From Bolinopsis microptera (taxonomy: Eukaryota > Ctenophora > Tentaculata > Lobata > Bolinopsidae): DNA of 64,000 nt. The notes beneath the pieces are model-generated. The model was not told where the DNA came from. It saw only the letters and a list, made by a program, of their open reading frames with translations, and did not search any database. The stretch covers positions 19,003,401 through 19,067,400 of the forward strand of contig NC_087082.1 in the NCBI RefSeq assembly GCF_026151205.1, in the 5' to 3' direction. A program made the position numbers and the translations under genes. This document shows positions 45,001-55,900 of this stretch, piece after piece (within the stretch, counting starts at the first letter, position 1; each line of letters starts with the position of its first letter).

Positions 45001-45476
45001 AAATTGACTGTAGAAAAATAGTAATAATAAGAAGACAGTGATATTATATAATAGACTCCTACCTCTCCCAATGATAACGAGTTCATTAACGTAAACATAC
45101 GAATTAATACCACTCCCATCAAATTTAACAGTATCTCCTATTATGCAATCAGAAGGAGCATTGTCTGGGACTGTTCCATCCTCAGAGTACACTGACATGG
45201 ACCACCAGGAGCAGAAATTAGAACTACCACTGCAGGTACACGCGTCCCTCGAGCATGTGTGTGTGTTAAAAGCACTGAAAAACCAATGACGTACTACCTC
45301 TACACAATACTGCTTATCTAACTTAGCCTTAAACCAGGAGTCATATCCAGATGAATAAGCTGCAGTACCTGCATCCCTGTCTATAGCATTGTTTACCACA
45401 TAACTTGAGGTATACTCTTTAGTCATAGACACGGAAACAGGTTTTATCTCACCATCTACCTCTCCTATAATTTCAC
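36033..45476 (-). CDS. Lectin-sushi-sushi-ZP domain protein gene (5' end not found)
   Basis: Eleven exons read on the - strand with full phase continuity: galactose-binding lectin-like domain (138 codons), two sushi/CCP modules, a complete zona pellucida domain split over seven exons, a furin-type site (SRRKRS), a short ectodomain, then a hydrophobic C-terminus (IWTILLLLHLLL) and TAA. ZP domains polymerise extracellular proteins after release at a furin-like site, and the C-terminal hydrophobic segment fits membrane anchoring before cleavage. Lectin and sushi domains suggest glycan or protein binding. The first exon with signal peptide was not identified between 45477 and 46874. Head to head with the KIAA0319-like gene. 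A Penelope-like element sits between the two sushi exons. Confidence 0.85.
36812..36948 (-). CDS. ZP exon: last cysteines and furin-type site
   Basis: Acceptor GTTTCAG, donor GTAGGA; 137 bp, phase 2 to 1. FGCTDLCSNSRRKRSVDG holds the final ZP cysteines and the RRKR cleavage signal, followed by RFHVYQGPMVA. Confidence 0.88.
37210..37377 (-). CDS. ZP-C exon
   Basis: 168 bp, phase 2-2. IEDSTFTFIG, FKSFNFLDSQTATYVHAVVKVC: the conserved F.F.....V..H..V.VC pattern of ZP-C. Confidence 0.88.
37447..37710. repeat. Dispersed repeat, copy B (intronic)
   Basis: Second copy of the repeat at 26412-26710, same orientation, about 35 bp shorter through internal deletions. Confidence 0.8.
38181..38293 (-). 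CDS. ZP-C exon
   Basis: 113 bp, phase 0 to 2, donor GTAAGT. VTLDSLDSDLSLGVLHVQAK ... YDLVKEG leads into the Cys of the next exon, like Y.LI..GC in ZP proteins. Confidence 0.85.
38533..38702 (-). CDS. ZP linker and start of ZP-C
   Basis: 170 bp, phase 1 to 0. GSLRFVLDLYKDGNFTD ... FPFELSLNEDIYMQ matches the L.L..Y.D..F......P..L.L...LY..V pattern. Confidence 0.88.
38917..39010 (-). CDS. ZP-N last exon
   Basis: 94 bp, phase 0 to 1. ITREKEFRLAFECSYSR matches the I.R......F.C.Y signature of ZP-N. Confidence 0.85.
39196..39296 (-). CDS. ZP-N middle exon
   Basis: 101 bp, phase 1 to 0. DCEFTGEIQEIKTDLEKCGTK with the second and third ZP-N cysteines, then VIYKNQ. Confidence 0.85.
39406..39492 (-). 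CDS. ZP-N first exon
   Basis: 87 bp, phase 1-1, acceptor TCTTCAG. ANVTCDENEMKLTFAEKS carries the first ZP cysteine. Confidence 0.85.
39701..39874 (-). CDS. Sushi/CCP exon 2
   Basis: 174 bp, phase 1-1. Four cysteines (YDCSKP, YTVSCDNGF, ITCTNS, SPTC) as in a CCP module. Near copy of the exon at 44706-44879. Confidence 0.9.
40295..40741 (-). pseudogene. Inverted truncated copy of the Penelope-like C-terminus
   Basis: Encodes the same GIY-YIG end as the main copy with no differences seen by eye, starting mid-ORF, so it is a 5'-truncated coding remnant with the full 3' UTR down to about 39912. Confidence 0.88.
40777..41148 (+). CDS. Penelope-like N-terminal ORF
   Basis: ATG at 40777 (MKAKFV) and open to TGA at 41146-41148. 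Lys-rich, helical, no known domain. Overlaps the next ORF by 17 nt at an A6 run (41135-41140); one base less there would join the frames, so this may be the N-terminus of a single ancestral protein or use frameshifting. Confidence 0.65.
   Translation: MKAKFVSNSRSALRSICSIPAASSVIEAARKLSTLTLKKTNLQQQLDFLKTCRKEKVFPKNILTLKLPTLHQAFKAKFDIDGQLRSLPPSIVPKYLKLQSKIERMTNTIHCFFLKAEIDEKIP
41132..43642 (+). CDS. Penelope-like reverse transcriptase with GIY-YIG endonuclease
   Basis: 836 codons to TAA at 43640. LTDKTNNIAIM near residue 250 is a PLE-type motif. RT core: SLDVENMYPTL near 405 (motif A Asp), GIGTGSHSSGAYAE near 470 (motif B), YVDDAW near 507 (catalytic pair). C-terminal CECELC plus YVYKAKCKKCGDLYIG near 725-739 and R...R.YEHE form the GIY-YIG nuclease. 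All core motifs are intact, so recent activity is possible; it copies and inserts the element. No host role is implied. Confidence 0.92.
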   Translation: MKKYLEVKRCTLEINHTLKTLHSVASPRETRYINRVIEQHTQKERCESQQKLEKKLKIIKTACQKPENSNVSTTPNLHKDQGDSKANNPEESTNNPNEEAPLSSGVIVTVPSTYSNAATNILEKGRNFKISPDNGRKLETDFQTGVWRMIAAMRYSNPAYEFGIPNPARNPDPGLNTILSLKQVVSSFDKDLAPPPKAIPPVEETIKQLKCSMEGLKHDLRKIHIPRNYLKEDLESLTEAKTRENVRIILTDKTNNIAIMERELVEQKLADHLREPAYKLLEEDPTNKYETAANNLFTDICIDLRIDVTKPPIKHVLSNYSSAPELYPMAKDHKPSFPNTKVRVVQPINNSAIEKLDMVVSKVLIQINQLLPNRVKSTKDFLTKLRNTYPDNITVTSSVSFQASLDVENMYPTLPTDERALQVILSYIEDYKENINLYGFSPSHIVSMLEFVLHHTYIKAGDKYYLQKQGIGTGSHSSGAYAEIIVDYTYNIAAEKSTHKPECLSTYVDDAWLLWKSSAENFEEFKANLNSVWAYVNFTSELQEDRKLIFLDLTIELKENNEISFTHYQKPTASGRYLHYDSHCSLVTKTNIIRSETRRIVHNCKYKDDSWAYLEKLKTHLIVNSGYPKEVVTKHMLQALERLEVLTSSTPREPRPEPDLILKIPYINESFTRRVNSSIKQLGINARVVTQAGKAVRSIISTPSKDEICECELCKADLNCTTRHYVYKAKCKKCGDLYIGASRRPIRGRIYEHESSFRLNNSRTTLGYHAAEHRRADDPHYTPISGKRDLAKFFENFEFSISEQCKDTLDTFIREGLAIERTKPKINNMCGNGFTD
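44007..44705 (-). other. Intron with relic lectin exon end
   Basis: 44518-44545 (-) repeats the last codons of the intact lectin exon (YELVIIGRG, then donor GTAGGAGTC). The DNA on both sides also resembles the DNA around 45063 and 39701. The rest of this second lectin exon is lost. Confidence 0.65.
44706..44879 (-). CDS. Sushi/CCP exon 1
   Basis: 174 bp, phase 1-1. SSCIKPVIEKG, YETTCDNRF, ITCTNS, SPTC: four CCP cysteines. Acceptor TTTTCAG, donor GTAAAT. Confidence 0.9.
45063..45476 (-). CDS. Galactose-binding (fucolectin/F5-8C-like) domain exon
   Basis: 414 bp, phase 1-1, acceptor TTTCAG, donor GTAGGA. SSYVVNNAIDRDAGTAAY, WFKAKLDKQYCVEVVRHW, SMSVYSEDG and ELVIIGRG follow the order of fucolectin-like or discoidin-like domains (variable loop with Asp, W..V.L, final strand). 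Extra cysteines in CSRDACTCSGSSNFC. Sugar binding is inferred. Confidence 0.7.
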
Positions 45477-46874
45477 CTGAAATAATGACAACGATAAATT
45501 GTTGTGTTTCACTACTTAGCACCCGAAGTTTAATTAGAGACGTATAAGACTCTAACTTTATTTGTGTGTACGTATATAATTATGTATTCTTTGTTAATTC
45601 TGATAAGGTCGTGCTATAAAATAAATATTACAATTTTGTACAAGTTAACCTTGGATGGGTAACCACAATAGAGTCGTGAAGAGGATTATCTTTATCTTCG
45701 TGATCATCTGGTCGCTATATTAATACATGAGCATATTCATAATATAGAAAATATTTAAATCAGTCAACTGTTTTAACGTTAAAACAATAATCAAGTATCT
45801 GGCTAAAATTCCTCACAGATTATAATTGAAGAATGAGGGTACCGAGTGAAAGCCAGGACAGAACTGTTTACCATCGTAAGGTATAGAATTAGATTTATCT
45901 AGCATATTCCCGGACTCATTTATTATAACGGATTATAGATGCTTCTCACTCCTATTCTAGTCAAGATTTTGTCCTAACGGGCGTAAGATTCCTGATCACT
46001 TAAATTTAAAACTAGTTTACTCTCGTAAGGTAGGGATTTAACGTGTCCGCCCTTAACTGCCCGTCCGAGAGATACTGCCACAAAAGTGGGGGATAAGGCT
46101 ATTATCAAGTCATATTCTGTGCTGACTGAGCACATCTATATACTTTTAGCGACTACAAGACGGATCAGTGTAAAAACGTAGATTAAGATAAAACTGAAAG
46201 TAAACATTGTTATGAAAATAATGCCTTCCTCTGCATCTCGTTGCTATTTATAAGCAAGGTAGACAGGTTAGCATCAGGTGACTGTATTCCGAGTTTCGTA
46301 TTGACGTGATGCAGCTACGGGCACGTATCTACTCACAGACATGTTTCAAACCACCAGGCAATATTGTCTCCTTATTTGGATGTAAACAAACCGATACAAT
46401 CGAGCATTCCGTCTCGAGCATTCCGTCTCTGCACGTTTATCACCAAGATATTGTACGGAATATTGTAAGTTATTATTTCTATAGGTATTACACCAATGTA
46501 GAAGAATGACTGGAATGATCTTACTGCTACCTTCAATACCATATAATTATTATCTTTAAGAAGGGTTTCACAGTAATAATACGATAAATTAGTAAATTTT
46601 AACTAACATTTTTAATTTGGATCAGGACTGCTAATTAAAGAGAGAGATTCATAGAGCAAGAGAAATTTGATTAGGTAATTTTCAGCAAACAGAAAAGGAG
46701 CTTCTAATTTAGTGATATAATAGCCTATCGCCACTAATTTGCAACAAAGTGCACGGAAACTTTCAAAAGGACTGATAAAACCTGATTCAAAACTGTGTTC
46801 GACAACTCAAAAAACAATTTAACAAATTCAAATCTACGGTAATAATTTCACTAATCTTCTATGTGTAGGATGAC
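45477..46874. promoter_or_regulatory. Intergenic region between divergent genes
   Basis: Separates the - strand ZP gene from the + strand KIAA0319-like gene, so it should hold promoters for both and the missing first exon of the ZP gene. A TATA-like CTATTTATAAGC lies at 46248-46259 on +. Nothing firmer is visible. Confidence 0.35.
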
Positions 46875-46908
46875 ATGAGTGTTACATGGCTGACATCACT
46901 GTTATTTG
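46875..46908 (+). CDS. First coding exon, signal peptide start
   Basis: ATG at 46875 (the ATG at 46870 meets a stop after two codons). Encodes MSVTWLTSLLF, continuing as VYNIQVLHGF in the next exon: a short signal peptide. Donor GTAAGC at 46909, phase 1. Confidence 0.75.
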
Positions 46909-49900
46909 GTAAGCAGTTTTTGTAAAATTAACTTTATTTACTATTGAGCATGTCTTGGCTTTTACAAATTTGGATTTGTCTAATTTCTGTGAATAATTTT
47001 CTGAATTTTCAGTATATAATATCCAGGTTCTTCACGGATTTGTTTCAGTGATCATACCATGTTTGGTTGATGGTAGCAGCATCACTTGCACCAAGAGTGA
47101 CACTGTTGATGGTGTGCCAACTGGCATTAATGTCACAGACGCAGTGGTAGTCCGCAAACTCTCATTTGAGGTAAGATTTATTGTTGTTAATAACAGTTCA
47201 TTGTGCAGTGTCTTAACTGCAAGTGTACCTATTGAGATCCTAGGCATTTGGCTACTTTGCTAAAAACTGATTGAAAAATCTCAGAAATTTTGAACAGACT
47301 GACAAAATATTGTATAAATGAAAGTATTGTAATCTGTATCATCAATATTACAGGCTTGCGTTGATCGTTGCTGTCAAAAGGAGGGTTGCGAGGTAGCGGG
47401 ACTACATAAGAATGTCTGTGTGTTAGCCAGTTGTACTACGCATCCATGCAAGAGGGATTTTAAAGCTGACCCCGAAGATAATAAGGCTAATTTCACGTTT
47501 CTCACCAAACATGGTAGGTTATTCATTTCTTGGAAACAGAATATTGCTCATTGGAAATTGTGCTAAAAATTGGTTTTGAACATTCTGAAACTTCAATCCT
47601 GGTGTCTTTTTATGAAAATTTAAAGTATTCAACCTATACTTTAGGCTGCTGTTTGGTTAAATATTGTCACTTTAAACCTAAAAATTGTAAAATAGGAATG
47701 ATATCAAAGAATTGATTATTTCCAAAATTCACCTTATTTCAATTCAGTCCAAGAAGACAAGCCGAATTCAGCTGCAGCTGACACTGAAAAGAAGGATTCA
47801 GCAGATCCTAAAAAAGATGCAGAGGATACCAAAACACCAGACACTGAAAGTAGCACTAAAGTTGATTCAGAAGATTCTGACAATACAACAGCAGATTCAG
47901 TTGACACTAGTGCAGTTACAGTGGATTCGGATAATAAAGAGGGGGAGCAAGCTAAATCAGATGAAACGATACTAGTTCAGAAAGCAAGCAGTGAAACTTC
48001 TGAAAGGAACGCAGTCAAGGAGAAGAGTGATACTGCAGAATCAGGAGAAACAAAAGACAAACAAACTACTGCAGAATCAGGAGAAACAAAAGACAAACAA
48101 ACTACTGCAGAATCAGGAGAAACAAAAGACAAACAAACTACTGCAGAATCAGGAGAAACAAAAGACAAAGAAACTACTGCAGAATCAGGAGAAACAAAAG
48201 ACAAACAAACTACTGCAGCACCTGATTCTAAAAGCAAAACCACCCCTAGTAAGCAGAAAACAAAAGCATCAGACACTAAAACTGTTGCACCCAAAGAAGA
48301 AGCCAAAGTAGAAGCTATAGAAGAAGCCAAAGATGATGCTAAAGATGATGCTAAAGATGACTCCAAAGATGACTCCAAAGATGACTCCAAAGATGACTCT
48401 AAAGATGACTCCAAAGATGACTCCAAAGATGACTCCAAAGATGAATCCAAAGAAGAATCCAAAGATGAATCCAAAGAAGATGCCAACAAACCAAACTGTG
48501 ACCCTGATTGCAATGTAGCATCAGAGAAATGTGTTAAAGATAACAACGTTTGGAAGTGTGATTGCAAAGAAGGTACGTTCAATTTTCTAAACTTATATTT
48601 AGCAGAAGATTACAATTTAGCTTGCAATTCTTTCTTATTCGTCATTATGATTATCTTGAGCGAAATTTACTTGTATTTGCTATACAATAAGCTTCACTAA
48701 CTTTTGTGATGGGTTAATGATAACAGTTGTTACATACTTGACTATAAAATAAAATTTCGCCTTTAATTATTATTTAAATTATTTAGATTGTTTCTTGACA
48801 CAGGTTTTATAAAGACTAAGGATGATGGATGTGTTGCCAAGGTGATGTGTGAAGCTTCTACTAGTTGCCCTGGTGACCACACAGCGTGTACTGTTGTCGA
48901 CAATAAAATAGCCTGCGCCTGTCAAAACGGGTAATATGTTAATTCTTAATTCTGCCCAGTCTGACTAAATGATTATGTTAATGTTATTCTTAATTCTGCT
49001 TTGTCTTCTCAATACCCAGAATTGAATTGAAGTGTTAGTTTCGGGGGAGTAACACTCAAGGGTTCCAATCCCACATTTCACAATTTGCTATTGTTCAGAC
49101 TGAATATCTAATTAAACTCATCATTCCAATTAGCACACCTAGACCAATAGTCAACATACCACAAACCATTGTCTACAAACAGAATGTATATCATATTCTC
49201 TCTTACCCTAACAATACTAACACTATGTCTAACCAGGTATAAGAAGGAGAAGGGAGTCTGTAAGGAGGTGACCTGTAAAGGTGTATCCTGTCCGAATCAC
49301 GCCACGTGCGCCGTGTCGGAGAACACCGCGCACTGTTTCTGTGATAAGGACTATGTGGCACAGGGTATATTCTGCAGGACCGGTAAGTGCTACATTTGTT
49401 ATTAAAAAAAATGTTATAATCTCACAATCGTATATTAAAATGAGGTCAGGTTTAGTTCAATGAGTTGGGCGATAAATTGAGTTGGCCTTTATATTATTAG
49501 CCTTTATATTATTATAAACTTTATTATTATATTATTATAAACTTACTTCCGTAGTTTCGTTTTGTTCTAGAAGCATCACAGTAAACCCCCGATTTACTGT
49601 GGACTTTGGGGAAAGGAAAAATATGATAAGGTCTGAAATCCATAGAATTAAAAGTGATATTTTTTATAGTCTTATGATCAAATACTTAGCAATTCTAAAG
49701 TAACAACTTTTGGTGACATCTAGATTCTAGAATACATCCAATTATATCAGCTGAGAATAATTGGCATGATATGTGAGATTGTTGACTTTATCTGCTTCCC
49801 TTACCACCTCGTAAGTCGTAAGCAGATGCTCGGTCTGATAAAACATTGTAGTGAGTAGATAATAGTGAAGGAATGGGGCCACGATCAGTCGTTGGCATGC

Positions 49901-52900
49901 CAACCACCTCGTCTGCTGATACTAATAACTGTTCAGTAGGATCTAGAAAAGTTAGATCAGGAGGAAAAGAATTCGATAATATAGAAATCAGAGTGTCTGG
50001 ATACTGTTTTAAAGGACAGGACATAGGCGGACATAGACGGACGTGACACCCCCCCCCCCCCAATAACTGTTCAGTAGGATCTAGAAAAGTTAGATCAGGA
50101 GGAAAAGAATTCCTGTTTTATATCTATATTTCTTACTTATTATATTTATCATTATTACTTTTATGACTATCAGACCTAGACAGTGTACAGATAATATGTC
50201 CTCAGGATGACCCTGATGATGAAGATTTTCCAGGTTCTGAATAATATGTTGATAAAACGAGCTAATTTCAGACGTAAAAACATTGTCTAACAAATTTTCG
50301 GGAAAAAATCAAAACTGTCGGAAAAAAAGTTAAATTATTCGAAAAAAGTTGTTTAGTGAATTAGAAGAAAAATTCGGGGAAAGGATTTACCCGTGCGGTA
50401 AATCGGGGTTTGCGGTAATTCGGGGCGTAGTTAATCAGGGTATTACTGTATATTAATCTACTGTACTATCTGTATCCTTTTACCTACTTTATATTGCAGT
50501 TGTTGACTGCACTACGGAGCCTAAAAACGCGGGGTGTCCAACCAACGAACAGTGTAAACAGGTAATTTATATTTTATTCTCACATCACCATTTTATCAAA
50601 TCGGTTTACAGTGCAGTTTGCTGTATATTTTTAAAGCTGTATAATATTTTAAAAGTTGATCTCTAGTAGAACCGCTGACCCAGGTGAGCAGCAAGAAACA
50701 GTGTTTCTGCATTCCCGGCAAGCTGCGCGTTAAACCAACCGGTGACTGCACAGGGAACGCGAGCGCAATAGTGCTGACCAGCGAGGACGTGACAGTGCAA
50801 CTTCCTGCACAGTCCGCAACAATGTCCGTGTCTGTGGCTCCCGCGCACTCTAAGAATGATAACTACTACGCCTACAAGTGGGAGCAGCAGAAGAACCCGG
50901 CCGGGGTGAGTTTGATTTTAGTAAACTGAGGGTACTGGAACTTGGTTAAGTGAGCTTGATTTTAGGTGGCTAGTAAACTGAGGGTACTGGAACTTGGTTA
51001 AGTGAGCTTGATTTTAGGTGGCTAGTAAACTGAGGGTACTGGAACTTGGTTAAGTGAGCTTGATTTTAGGTGGCTAGTAAACTGAGGGTACTGGAACTTG
51101 GTTAAGTGAGCTTGATTTTAGGTGGCTAGTAAACTGAGGGTACTGGAACTTGGTTAAGTGAGCTTGATTTTAGGTGGCTAGTAAACTGAGGGTACTGGAA
51201 CTTGGTTAAGTGAGCTTGATTTTAGGTGGCTAGTAAACTGAGGGTACTGGAACTTGGTTAAGTGAGCTTGATTTTAGGTGGCTAGTAAACTGAGGGTACT
51301 GGAACTTGGTTAAGTGAGCTTGATTTTAGGTGGCTAGTAAACTGAGGGTACTGGAACTTGGCCGGGGTGAGTTTGATTTTAGGTGGCTAGTAAACTGAGG
51401 GTACTGGAACTTGGCCGGGGTGAGTTTGATTTTAGTTGGCTAGTAAACTGAGGGTACTGGAACTTGGCCGGGGTGAGTTTGATTTTAGGTGGCTAGTAAA
51501 CTGAGGGTACTGAAACTTGGCCGGGGTGAGTTTGATTTTAGTAGGCTAGTAAACTGAGGGTACTGGAACTTGGCCGGGGTGAGTTTGATTTTAGTAGGCT
51601 AGTAAACTGAGGGTACTGGAAGTTGGCCGGGGTGAGTTTGATTTTAGTAGGCTAGTAAACTGAGGGTACTGGAACTTGGCCGGGGTGAGTTTGATTTTAG
51701 TAGGCTAGTAAACTGAGGGTACTGGAACTTGGCCGGGGTGAGTTTGATTTTAGTAGGCTAGTAAACTGAGGGTACTGGAACTTGGCCGGGGTGAGTTTGA
51801 TTTTAGTAGGCTAGTAAACTGAGGGTACTGGAACTTGGCCGGGGTGAGTTTGATTTTAGTTGGCTAGTAAACTGAGGGTACTGTAACTTGGCCGGGGTGA
51901 GTTTGATTTTAGTTGGCTAGTAAACTGAGGGTACTGTAACTTGGCCGGGGTGAGTTTGATTTTAGTTGGCTAGTAAACTGAGGGTACTGGAACTTGGCCG
52001 GGGTGAGTTTGATTTTAGTTGGCTAGTAAACTGAGGGTACTGGAACTTGGCCGGGGTGAGTTTGATTTTAGTAGGCTAGTAAACTGAGGGTACTGGAACT
52101 TGGCCGGGGTGAGTTTGATTTTAGTAGGCTAGTAAACTGAGGGTACTGGAACTTGGCCGGGGTGAGTTTGATTTTAGTAGGCTAGTAAACTGAGGGTACT
52201 GGAACTTGGCCGGGGTGAGTTTGATTTTAGTAGGCTAGTAAACTGAGGGTACTGGAACTTGGCCGGGGTGAGTTTGATTTTAGTAGGCTAGTAAACTGAG
52301 GGTACTGGAACTTGGCCGGGGTGAGTTTGATTTTAGTTGGCTAGTAAACTGAGGGTACTGGAACTTGGCCGGGGTGAGTTTGATTTTAGTTGGCTAGTAA
52401 ACTGAGGTTACTGGAACTTGGTTAAGAAATCATTGTTAGGGTCGTCTCGTTTAGTCGTAACTAGGTATAACTGCACTCAAGTTGTTCTGAAAAATACTCG
52501 GTTTTAATTGATGGCTCCAGTTTAGTGTTCTTTAGGGGTTGTTTAAAGTTCTGGATTGTTCCTTGAGATTGTGGGAGAAGCTTTTTCAGCTTTGGCCTCG
52601 AATCAACGCTATTGTTTTCGTAAATTGCAGATTTGCAGATTTACGTGATTTACACGATTATCCAATACTTGTCTTGCACGTTTTTCAAACCTTGCTGCTA
52701 TATTTGTTAAACTTCACCCGATTGATTAACTAACTTATTAACTAATCGATACGTAATCACCAGGGAGATTCATTAGTGGAAGGGTTGACCAAGTCCCGAG
52801 TTACCATAAGTAAGCTGGTCGCAGGAGAGTACGTGTTCCTAGTGACCGTGCTGGGGATACACAACGAATATCACACCAAGGTACTTATTTACAACTACTA

Positions 52901-55900
52901 GATTAATTGATTTGAAAATAGCACAACAGAATTTGAGTAGATCCATGGCCTTATGAGCTGGAATTCCCAATCAACTGGAGGGTTGAATTTTTCTCAAGTT
53001 GACATAGATTCGGGGTCTTCTTAAGTGGTATAAATTTAAACTTTTATTTTATAAACTCAATTTGAGTCTTGTGCATGTAACATGCAGTACAAGCAGTACA
53101 TACAGTACAAGCAGTACACGCAGTACAAGCAGTACAAGCAGTACAAGCAGTACACACAGTACATGCAGTACATGCAGTACATGTAGTGCACGCTTATAAC
53201 TGGTTAACTGGTAGTATTTGCTGTACATAGTCCTTTCCTGTTGACTAAAGCCTCAGACGTAATGTTTTGTGCTCAATTGTTGGTGGTTCCATGTGAATAT
53301 GTTACATATTGTATAATATAGTGTATACATTGAACAATGTGTCTACTTTACATGTACACTCTGAACAGTAACAATGCGTATACACGACATTATCATTTTA
53401 TACATGAAGAAGCTGTGTACAGTACTGGTATTGAATAACAACTAGACTATAATAAGTTAGACTGGAGTAATTAAAAAGATTATCTCATAAAAAAATATTA
53501 GAATTGACATGAATTATTGAGTAACATATTTTATTTTAAAATCCCACAGCCTATTATAATGTCAGATACGTGTAAATTCGCCTATAACGTCTATTTAAAG
53601 TTTAAAGTCATTAAATAATTATTAGTGTTAGACAACATTGAAGTGGGCGCGTTTTATATAACAGCTTCACTCTGCAGATCATCAAACATGGTGAATAATG
53701 ACTCATGAATATTTAATATGCACTTATTAGTCATTATATTAATGTAATAATGTGTAAAGTATTGTGTTTGGTACAGTGTTATAATCACGACCGTCCAAGT
53801 ATCAATACCATCATTCAGCTAAAAGATTCTGATCTATCTTTAAAACTAAGTTAATTAATTAAGTATAAATATTATATACTAAGTATAAATGCTCTGATAA
53901 CGAACATTATGTAAGTTCAGTAAACAGGTGTGGGACAACAATTCATATCATCAGGACACACTTCATAATTTGTAATACTTGCAACACTACTATTATATAA
54001 CAAATAATTCGAAGAGGTTCTCTAAAGATGATAATTTACTCGAAGAGCCTAAACTGTGTATGATTAGCCTCTCCAAACAAATCTTAAGACACACTTTATA
54101 ATTATAATTGCAACTAAGGAATGTTCCTAACTCTTCTGTTATTAGCCTATCTAAATATCATGATCTTATATATAATATATACCGTATCAGTACCCTTCAT
54201 AATATAGTCCTCCTCCTCTGAACACCTGTTATCTCACAGTCAGTACGTGTTTTACAGTGTTTCAGTGGGTAGCAGTCTCAGCAGCTGTTGTTTAGCAGAG
54301 TTCTAGTGTTTAATATTCATTTAGCTGGCTGAATCTGAGTATAAACCAGGAAAAAAGCAGGTACATTTCTTTTGTGGTTATTAAATAAACTAATAAAGAA
54401 AGAAGTGTTTGAGGAGACTGTGAAAATGTGTGTTTTCCTTTCGTTATACCATGTATACATTCATCAGTTGAAATGTTAAGCCTAGTTTTAGTAGATAGGT
54501 GTAAATTCCTCAGACACATACATTTATTATATCGTGTGTGGGTACTACCAGCATTAGTACTAGTTACTAGTTACTAGTTACTAGTTACTAGTTACTAGTT
54601 ACTAGTAACTAGTAACTAGTAACTAGTAACTCATATAATGATAGAAAACAAGTGTTTTACTATAGAACTACAAAAATGGGACTATTAAATTAACAGATAG
54701 TTACTAGTAACTAGTTACTAGTTACTAATTACTACTGGGACTATTAAATTAACAAATATGCTGATACATTTTGGAGAAGTGTCTGTTGACAGTTTAATAT
54801 TTTTCCTTCGTTAAACTATGAGTAAGATTCGTAGTATATTGATATCATGAACAATATCTATATTGTATATAATCAAGATTTGTACATTTTGTAATAAATG
54901 ATATATCCCAGTGGCCAGTAGTCAATACAAATGTATTCCAAATGTAAATCCTTGTAGTACGTTTGGAACATCGTGCATATTCTTGATATATCTCAAGAGT
55001 TAGGGTGTTTCCTAGATATCTGACGTTGCAACTCTACTACTCAGGATTCAGTTTACCGCAAACTAAAGCTCACATTTTCAGGTTGTGAAATTAAAGGTGT
55101 TACCTACAGTAACGGAAACTAAAGCTCACATTTTCAGGTTGTGAAATTAAAGGTGTTGCCTACAGTAACGGAGAATAAAGCCCCCGTTGCCGTGATTAAA
55201 CCTGCCGGGAAAGTATCTTTTAAACTTCCTGCCGAGTTCTCCCTCAACGGTATTGATAGTCACGATGATGATAAGGTACCAGTTATTGCACTGTTTTACT
55301 TTAAAATAAGATTTTCTATAAAGTTCTACGATGATTTTAAAGGTTTTATTCTAACCTTGTTATTTGCATTGGAGATGTTAACTTTGAAGTCGTGCTGAAG
55401 AGTACATAATATGTATATTATTTTAACAATAATTGTAACTCTTGAAGAGTACATAATATGTATATTATTTTAACAATAATTGTAACTCTTGAGTCGACGC
55501 TTGCGACTACGAGTCACTAAACCTCATTTTCATGTGTACATGACTACCATCAATAATAGACATATAATGCATAATTCAATGCGTACCAGTTACAATTATT
55601 GCTAAAATCAATCTTAAGATTCTAAACTCATTTATCTTGAGGCGACTTGTTTATTTTAAACGTTAGCTCTATTATTACACATGCGATACCATCATGTTAA
55701 TACTGATAGTGTTGTTGTATAATAATAGTGAATAATGGTACATGATGTCTGCCTCATCAGTCAATGGTCGAAATAACACGTACTTACATAATACTATAAT
55801 ATTACAATACCAATGAGGGTTATTTTACATTTTGGTATAGGTACGCCCATATCTGTTTATAAAGAGAATTTTATAACAAGTATCTTCCAATTATAGGGGT

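Noticed and set aside
47977-48582. 201-codon - strand ORF rich in Ser/Leu
   Set aside because: Antisense shadow of the acidic repeat exon, which has splice and EGF support on +.
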